DNA of 47,197 nt from NCBI GenBank assembly GCA_017963105.1, contig JAGCTY010000002.1:1-47197 (forward strand). The letters run 5' to 3'. The position numbers and the translations under genes are program-made. This DNA comes from Lentisphaeria bacterium. GTDB taxonomy: Bacteria; Verrucomicrobiota; Lentisphaeria; Victivallales; UBA1829. Below are positions 41,909-47,197 of the stretch, in pieces; position 1 is the first letter of the stretch; every line of letters begins with the position of its first letter. The notes beneath the pieces are model-generated. The model saw only the letters and a list, made by a program, of their open reading frames with translations, had not been told where the DNA came from and made no database searches.

Positions 41909-42937
41909 ATGGACCACCGACATCGCATCATCATCCTGCTCGGCCCGACCGCCTGCGGCAAGACCTCGTTCGGCGTCGCGCTCGCCGCGCGCATCCATGC
42001 CGCCGTCCTCAGCGCCGATTCCCGCCAGATCTACCGCGGGCTCGACATCGGAACCGGCAAGGACCTCGCGGAATACACCCCGCCCGGACAGCCCGCCGTC
42101 CCGTACAAGCTCATCGACATCCTGCCGCCGGACGCCGAATACTCCCTCGCGGAATACCTGCGCGACGCCGCGGCCGCCGTGAACGAAGCAGAGGCGGACG
42201 GACGCGTCCCGCTTTTTGTCGGCGGCACCGCCCTTTACCTGCACGGCATGGTGTTCTCGTACCACCTCGCGCCGGGCGCGCCGATCCCGGAATTCCGCGT
42301 GTATCTCCGCAGCCTCGACACCGCCGCGCTCCGCAGGCTTCTGCTCGAGCTCGATCCGGGAAGCGTCGTGCCTTCGAACGAACCCGACAACCGCATCCGC
42401 CTGATCCGCGCCATCGAGCTCGCCCGAGCTGCGAACGAAAACGCACTGCCGAACGACCTGGAGCGCCCCTTCCCGCCGTCCGATTTCCTCGTGCTCGGGC
42501 TCTACCGGCCGCGTTCCGAGACGCGCGCCCGCATCCTCCAGCGTCTGGACGAACGCCTCGCCCACGGCATGGTCGAGGAGGCGGAACGTCTCCATGCGGA
42601 GGGCATGAGCTGGGAGAAGATGGAGTTCCTCGGCCTCGAATACCGCTATCTCGCGCGCTATTTGCAGGGACAGCTCACGATGGAGGAAATGCACGACCAG
42701 CTCTACGCGAAGATATGCCAGTTCGCCAAACGACAGGATTCCTGGTTTCGCAAATTCGAAAACGACGGCTGCCCGATCCACTGGCTCCGCCCGGACCAGC
42801 TCGACGACGCGGAACGCCTCTGCCGCGATTTCCTCGCCGGACGCCCCCTGCCCGATCCAGTTTTCCGTCTCGCCGACTGTAAATATCCGGTTCATCCCGA
42901 GACGGATTCGAGCAGAAACGGAAAAAAGGTGCGATGA
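41909..42937 (+). CDS. miaA: tRNA dimethylallyltransferase
   Basis: Adds a dimethylallyl group to N6 of A37 in tRNAs reading UNN codons. The 342-residue protein has the Walker A loop GPTACGKTS at 12-20, DSRQIYRGLDIGTGK at about 42-56, the PYKLIDILPP segment, FVGGTALYLHGM, the NRIRLIRAIE motif and the C-terminal FLGLEYRY...FAKRQDSWFRK. An in-frame ATG at 41840 would add a Phe-rich 23-residue tail encoded by AT-rich DNA. The start at 41909 is preferred because homology begins there and GGAG lies upstream. It is transcribed away from lpxC. Confidence 0.9.
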   Translation: MDHRHRIIILLGPTACGKTSFGVALAARIHAAVLSADSRQIYRGLDIGTGKDLAEYTPPGQPAVPYKLIDILPPDAEYSLAEYLRDAAAAVNEAEADGRVPLFVGGTALYLHGMVFSYHLAPGAPIPEFRVYLRSLDTAALRRLLLELDPGSVVPSNEPDNRIRLIRAIELARAANENALPNDLERPFPPSDFLVLGLYRPRSETRARILQRLDERLAHGMVEEAERLHAEGMSWEKMEFLGLEYRYLARYLQGQLTMEEMHDQLYAKICQFAKRQDSWFRKFENDGCPIHWLRPDQLDDAERLCRDFLAGRPLPDPVFRLADCKYPVHPETDSSRNGKKVR

Positions 42938-42953
42938 ATGCGGAAAAAAAGAG

Positions 42954-42981
42954 TTGACAATCAGCTTTCCTGTGATATATT
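42954..42981 (+). promoter_or_regulatory. Strong promoter of the yebC-ruvC-psd-pssA operon
   Basis: A consensus TTGACA at 42954-42959 and TATATT at 42976-42981 are 16 bp apart. The start would be near 42988, with a leader of about 80 nt before yebC. Confidence 0.75.
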
Positions 42982-43067
42982 TATAGGATAAGTGTCTTTA
43001 TTAACGTAAAACCCGCAAGGCGCCTCCGATTCATTGTGGGGCGTCCGCAAACCAATGGAGATTTATT

Positions 43068-43826
43068 ATGTCCGGTCACAGTAAATGGGCAAATATCAAG
43101 CACAAAAAAGAGGCAACCGACAAGAAGAAAGGGCAGGCGTTTTCCCGTCTGGCCAAGGAAATCATGGTTGCCACCAAGCAGGGCGGCAAGGATCCTGCCT
43201 CCAACATCAAGCTCCGTATGGCCCTCGCCTCCGCGAAAGCCAGCAACATGCCCCGTGAAAACATCGAACGCGCCATCAAGAAGGGCGCGGGCGAACTCGG
43301 CGACGTTGCGTATGAAGAGATCACCTACGAAGGATACGGTCCCGCCGGTACCGCGTTCGTCGTCGAATGCCTCACCGAAAACCGCAACCGCACCATCGGC
43401 GACGTCCGCATGACGTTCGACCGCAACGGCGGCAACCTGGCGGCCAGCGGCGCCGTGTCCTGGATGTTCCAGCGCAAGGCCCACTTCATCGTCGAAGGCG
43501 AAAACGCCGACGAGGACAAACTGATGGAACTCACGCTCGAAGCGGGCGCGGAAGACATCACCGCCGAAGACGGCATCGCCGAAATCTGGGCTGCCCCGGA
43601 AGCCTTCGCCGACATCGCCAAGGCCCTCGAAGACGCCGGAATCGAGTGCTCCGAAGCCAAGATTACCCGCAAGCCGGAAAACACCATCGGCATCAACGAA
43701 CTCTCCAAGGCCCAGCAGGTCCTCCGCCTCGTCGAACGCCTCGAAGAGCTCGACGACGTCCAGGCCGTGTACTCCAACGAAAACATCGCCAGCGAAGTCC
43801 TCGACGAGATCGACGCCCAGGGCTGA
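43068..43826 (+). CDS. yebC: YebC/PmpR family protein
   Basis: A widely conserved cytoplasmic protein. Family members act as DNA-binding regulators (PmpR) or help ribosomes translate proline-rich stalling motifs; which applies here is not known. The 252-residue length is standard. Marks are the N-terminal MSGHSKWANIKHKKEATDKK, ASAKASNMPRENIERAIKKG, the YEGYGPAGTA motif, RNGGNLA and GAVSWMFQRK. GGAG lies 9-10 nt before the ATG. Pairing with ruvC immediately downstream is a common arrangement. Confidence 0.93.
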   Translation: MSGHSKWANIKHKKEATDKKKGQAFSRLAKEIMVATKQGGKDPASNIKLRMALASAKASNMPRENIERAIKKGAGELGDVAYEEITYEGYGPAGTAFVVECLTENRNRTIGDVRMTFDRNGGNLAASGAVSWMFQRKAHFIVEGENADEDKLMELTLEAGAEDITAEDGIAEIWAAPEAFADIAKALEDAGIECSEAKITRKPENTIGINELSKAQQVLRLVERLEELDDVQAVYSNENIASEVLDEIDAQG

Positions 43827-43862
43827 CCCGCGGCTTCGTTCCCCGCACGGAGGGCGTCCCGG

Positions 43863-44375
43863 ATGATCATCATCGGCATAGACACGGCCATCCGGAAAAC
43901 CGGATACGGCGTGATCGACATGCAGACCGGCGGTTCCATCCAGATCCTGGACTGCGGCCTGATCCGCAACGCGCCCTCCCTGCCCCACAGCGAATGTCTC
44001 AGGCGTCTCGCCGGGGGCATTCGCGAACTTGTTTCTTCGTTCAAGCCCGAGGCCGCAGCCATCGAATCGGCGTTCGTCTCCCGGAACATCAAAACGGCCA
44101 TGATCCTGAGCCTCGCACGAGGCGCGGTCATCACCGCCCTCGCCGAATGCTCCGTCCCGGCGTTCGAATATTCCCCGAAGAGCGCCAAGCGCGCCGCGAC
44201 CGGCCTCGGCGAAGCCGACAAGAGCCAGGTCGCCGCGATCATGGCAAACCTCGGCGGACTTGACATTTCGCAGATACCGGACGACGCCACGGACGCGCTC
44301 GCCCTCGCCTGGTGCCACGGCAACCTGGTCCTGCGCGCGAGCAGCGGCATCGTCAAACAACCTCAACCGATCTGA
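43863..44375 (+). CDS. ruvC: Holliday junction resolvase RuvC
   Basis: An endonuclease that resolves Holliday junctions during recombination and repair. The 170-residue protein has the RNase H-like catalytic acids: Asp7 in GIDTAIRKTGYG, Glu68 in AAIESAF, and Asp141 and Asp144 in DDATDALALAWCH. The basic SAKRAATGLGEADKSQV segment matches the family. The first motif reads DTAI where most RuvC proteins have DPGS or DPGT. GGAGG precedes the ATG. ruvA and ruvB are not in the window. Confidence 0.9.
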   Translation: MIIIGIDTAIRKTGYGVIDMQTGGSIQILDCGLIRNAPSLPHSECLRRLAGGIRELVSSFKPEAAAIESAFVSRNIKTAMILSLARGAVITALAECSVPAFEYSPKSAKRAATGLGEADKSQVAAIMANLGGLDISQIPDDATDALALAWCHGNLVLRASSGIVKQPQPI

Positions 44376-44399
44376 TCCAAACTTAACGGAAGGCATGTC

Positions 44400-45170
44400 A
44401 TGATTCTCACAAAATACGGAAAAAAAGAATGGGGGATGGCGCTCGCCGCCTTCTTCGGCGTGAGCGGACTCAGCATCGCATCCGTGTTTCTCGGCATCCT
44501 CACGCCAGGCATCATGCTGGCCGTCATCGCCTTCGCCGCGCTCGTCTGCTTCGCCGCCTGCGCGTTCTTCCGCGATCCGCACAGAAAAATCGCCGCCGAT
44601 CCCTCCGCCATCGTGTCGCCCGCCGACGGCGTGATCAAAGACGTGGAGCTCATCAAGTCCGAGACGCTCGAAAACGACGACCTCCGCCGCCTCTTCCACG
44701 ACAAGGACATCCTCCGCATCGGCATCTTCCTTTCCGTCTTCAATGTCCACATCAACCGCGCGCCGTGGGACATGAAAGTCGAGTTCAAGTTCTACAAGCC
44801 GGGCAAGTATCTCGACGCCCGCGATCCCGACGCCGGAAAAGTCAACGAATCCATGCTCCTCGGCGGCACCTGCCCGTTCGAGGGCGAGACGTTCCCCATC
44901 GCCGTCCGCCAGGTCTCCGGCGCGATCGCGCGCCGCATCGTCTGCCCGGTCAATCCCGGCGAGACCTATGAGCGCGGCCAGCGCTACGGCATGATCAAGT
45001 TCGGATCCCGCACGGAACTCTACATCCCCGCCGGAATGGGCATCGACGTGGCCGTGAACGTGGGCGAAGCAGTCCGCGCCGGGTCCTCCATCCTCGCGTT
45101 TGTCCGCCCCGAGGCGAAGGCGAAACTCCACGCGCTGGCCGAGGAAATCGCCGCAAAGGTTCTGCAATGA
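44400..45170 (+). CDS. psd: Phosphatidylserine decarboxylase, short pyruvoyl type
   Basis: Converts phosphatidylserine to phosphatidylethanolamine at the inner membrane. The 256-residue protein has two N-terminal membrane segments (about 10-32 and 37-56), then FFRDPHRKI, IVSPADGVI, FLSVFNVHINRAP and GMIKFGSRTELYIP. Self-cleavage at the GS pair would convert Ser203 into the pyruvoyl group and give a large beta and a small alpha chain. The short form with GSR matches the type common outside the enterics. GGAAGG precedes the start, and its stop overlaps the pssA start in ATGA. Confidence 0.9.
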   Translation: MILTKYGKKEWGMALAAFFGVSGLSIASVFLGILTPGIMLAVIAFAALVCFAACAFFRDPHRKIAADPSAIVSPADGVIKDVELIKSETLENDDLRRLFHDKDILRIGIFLSVFNVHINRAPWDMKVEFKFYKPGKYLDARDPDAGKVNESMLLGGTCPFEGETFPIAVRQVSGAIARRIVCPVNPGETYERGQRYGMIKFGSRTELYIPAGMGIDVAVNVGEAVRAGSSILAFVRPEAKAKLHALAEEIAAKVLQ

Positions 45171-46090
45171 GCAACGGAAACGATCAGGATCATCACGCGC
45201 CGATCTCGCGGAAAGTGGAGCGCTGGCTGCAGTTCGTCCCGAACAGCCTCACGCTCTGCAATTCCCTCTGCGGATACGTCGCCATCCTCGTCACCCTCCA
45301 GGCGTACAAGCATGTCGACGACCAGCACGCCATGGCCACCATCTTCGCCTGGAGCGCCGGACTCATCCTCTTCGCCATGGTCTTCGACATGTTCGACGGC
45401 TTCACCGCCCGCCTCCTCCACGCCTCCAGCCTGCACGGCATCCAGATGGACTCCCTCGCCGACATGACCACGTTCGGCGTCGCGCCCGCCACGCTCGTCG
45501 CAGTCATGGCCCACAACATGCGCCACATCGAACGCGCCGGCGAATTCGTGCCGATCTGCATGCTCTGCGGCATCTACCTCGGATGCGCCGCCCTCCGCCT
45601 CGCCACATACAACGTCCATGCCATGTACGAGAAGAAGAGCAGCGACGTCTTCACCGGACTCCCCTCCCCCGGGGCCGCCGCCGCGCTCTGCACCATCATC
45701 CTCTTCGCCGCCACCGAAAAAGGCAGCAACACCCTCCGCGAATACTTCCGCTACCTGCCGATCTACGCCACGATTCTCGGATTCCTGATGGTCAGCCAGG
45801 TCCCCTACCTTCACTTCGGCAAATACCTCGCCTCCGCGCGCTACCACAAGGACCGCCTCCTGATCATCGTCCTGCTGCTCCTCGCCTGGCTCGTTTCCTC
45901 CTTCCTCGTGAATCCCTTCCTCTTCCCCTTCCTCCTCGTGAACATCTACGTTGTGTGGGGTCTGATCGCCTATTTCGCGCTGAAGATGGGATTCGTGAAG
46001 AAATCGCACCCGCTCGTCCCCGGATCTCCGCAGGAACCGGAACAGGATCAGGACGCGCCCGACGCCGACGATGGAGAACGGAAATCATGA
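45167..46090 (+). CDS. pssA: CDP-diacylglycerol-serine O-phosphatidyltransferase
   Basis: Makes phosphatidylserine from CDP-diacylglycerol and serine, the substrate for the decarboxylase encoded just upstream. The 307-residue membrane protein has the exact CDP-alcohol phosphatidyltransferase pattern D-x2-DG-x2-AR-x8-G-x3-D-x3-D (DMFDGFTARLL to DSLAD, residues 74-99). About seven or eight transmembrane segments follow, with a polar, acidic C-terminal tail. NSLTLCNSLCGYVAI before the motif is typical of PssA. It overlaps psd and the epimerase gene by ATGA on both sides. Confidence 0.9.
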   Translation: MSNGNDQDHHAPISRKVERWLQFVPNSLTLCNSLCGYVAILVTLQAYKHVDDQHAMATIFAWSAGLILFAMVFDMFDGFTARLLHASSLHGIQMDSLADMTTFGVAPATLVAVMAHNMRHIERAGEFVPICMLCGIYLGCAALRLATYNVHAMYEKKSSDVFTGLPSPGAAAALCTIILFAATEKGSNTLREYFRYLPIYATILGFLMVSQVPYLHFGKYLASARYHKDRLLIIVLLLLAWLVSSFLVNPFLFPFLLVNIYVVWGLIAYFALKMGFVKKSHPLVPGSPQEPEQDQDAPDADDGERKS

Positions 46091-47052
46091 ACATCCTCAT
46101 CACGGGCGGAGCCGGCTTCATCGGCTCCCATCTCGCCGAATCCTGGCTGAAGGACGGCCACACCGTTTCCATCATCGACGACCTTTCCACCGGCTCGCTC
46201 GACAACCTGAAGCATCTCCCGCATCAGGGCCGCATCGAGTTCGTGAAGGGCAACGTGATCTCCTCCCGCGCCCTGCCCCGGCTCGTCGAAAAGGCCGACA
46301 TCATCTACCATCTGGCCGCGGCGGTCGGCGTCGAACTGGTCGTCCATGACCCGATCCGCACGATCGAGACCAACGTCTCCGGCACCAGCCGCATCCTGAA
46401 GCTCGCCGACAAGCTCGGCGGACGCCGCATCTTCGTCGCGTCCACCAGCGAAGTCTACGGCAAATCCGCCTCCGTGCCGTTCCACGAGACCGACGACCTC
46501 ATCATCGGCCCCTCCACGCATTCCCGCTGGAGCTACGCCTGCAGCAAGCTCATCGACGAGTTCCTGCTCATGGCGTACCACCGCTCGAAAAACCTTCCCG
46601 GAACCGTCACGCGCTTCTTCAACACAGTCGGCCCGCGCCAGACCGGGCGCTACGGCATGGTCATCCCGCGCTTCGTTTCCGCCGCGCTCCAGGGCAAGCC
46701 CCTCCGCGTCTTCGGCACCGGCGAACAGACCCGCTGTTTCTGCCATGTGGCGGACACGGTCCGCGCGCTGCGGCTCCTCCCCGACTGCGAGGCGTCGTTC
46801 GGCGAAATCCTGAACATCGGCAGCACGCACAGCATTACGATCCGCCGGCTCGCGGAAACCGTTATCGACCAGCTTCACAGCACATCGAAGATCGAGGTCG
46901 TCTCCTACGACAAGGCATATGAGCCCGGCTTCGAGGACATGCTCCACCGCGCCCCGGACTGCACCAAGATCGGGCGCATCTGCGGCTGGAAAGCCGAACT
47001 CCCCCTCGACCGCATCATCTCCGACGTCGCCGCCCACCTCCGCGGAAACTGA
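46087..47052 (+). CDS. NAD-dependent nucleotide-sugar epimerase/dehydratase (SDR family)
   Basis: An extended short-chain dehydrogenase likely acting on a UDP- or dTDP-sugar for glycan synthesis. The 321-residue protein has the NAD loop GGAGFIGSH (7-15), the Ser in VASTSEVYG (about 118-125), the catalytic YACSK (Tyr150, Lys154) and the sugar-binding part RFFNTVGPRQTGRYGMVIPRF with FGTGEQTRCFCHVADTV. It resembles UDP-glucose 4-epimerase and UDP-glucuronate decarboxylase relatives; the exact sugar cannot be decided. Its ATG overlaps the pssA stop by four bases, so it is the last visible gene of the yebC operon. No clear terminator follows before the window ends. Confidence 0.82.
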   Translation: MNILITGGAGFIGSHLAESWLKDGHTVSIIDDLSTGSLDNLKHLPHQGRIEFVKGNVISSRALPRLVEKADIIYHLAAAVGVELVVHDPIRTIETNVSGTSRILKLADKLGGRRIFVASTSEVYGKSASVPFHETDDLIIGPSTHSRWSYACSKLIDEFLLMAYHRSKNLPGTVTRFFNTVGPRQTGRYGMVIPRFVSAALQGKPLRVFGTGEQTRCFCHVADTVRALRLLPDCEASFGEILNIGSTHSITIRRLAETVIDQLHSTSKIEVVSYDKAYEPGFEDMLHRAPDCTKIGRICGWKAELPLDRIISDVAAHLRGN

Positions 47053-47197
47053 CTGACCGCCCGCGAGACCACGCCCGGCGACACCAACATACTGGGCATC
47101 TCCCTTTTTTATAACTCCGCTGTTCGCGTTTCGCGGTCCAAACCAACCTCTTTCATCAATCTCTCAACAATACTCCGCCATACGCGCGGCAATCAAA

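Overview
The window is GC-rich chromosomal DNA from a Gram-negative, diderm bacterium. It has lipid A synthesis (LpxC and a FabZ-like protein), phosphatidylethanolamine synthesis and a partial Tad pilus assembly line. The two giant, repeat-rich putative surface proteins, the FHA and PEGA proteins and the LpxC/tandem-hotdog pairing suggest the PVC superphylum, most likely Lentisphaerota (Victivallis-like, gut-type). That placement is inference from gene content, not from a marker gene.

Layout, left to right. 1-279: a pair of direct repeats that may be the edge of an insertion sequence, then a promoter. 280-3217 (+): an aromatic amino acid operon of DAHP synthase, a chorismate mutase-shikimate kinase fusion and chorismate synthase, ended by a strong terminator after a 40-bp tandem repeat. 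3803-19489 (-): one gene of 15.7 kb encoding a 5228-residue modular protein with no signal peptide. A long purine-rich leader and a candidate promoter about 950 bp upstream precede it. 20.4-21.1 kb: an AT-rich island. 21193-25961 (+): a secreted SGNH-type carbohydrate esterase, a SanA-like membrane protein and an SLC12-type cation-chloride cotransporter, each in its own unit, with palindromic REP-like elements between the first two. 26059-30522 (-): a second large signal-less protein with two candidate protease domains, AIDA-like repeats and the same C-terminal module as the giant protein.

30706-41753 (-): twelve tightly packed genes in one direction. In transcription order they are lpxC, a tandem hotdog dehydratase, cpaB, an FHA-TadA fusion, tadB, tadC, a DUF192 gene, an FHA/transmembrane/TPR gene interrupted by an in-frame amber codon, a PEGA lipoprotein, a membrane protein, rsmG and a YqfO/NIF3-like gene. 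41909-47052 (+): miaA, then a yebC-ruvC-psd-pssA-epimerase operon behind a near-consensus promoter.

The most unusual material is the pair of giant proteins. They share two C-terminal modules, which suggests a common export or anchoring route that is not encoded here. Also notable is the amber interruption inside the Tad operon, where the coding sequence resumes cleanly in the same frame and runs to the expected junction with the next gene.
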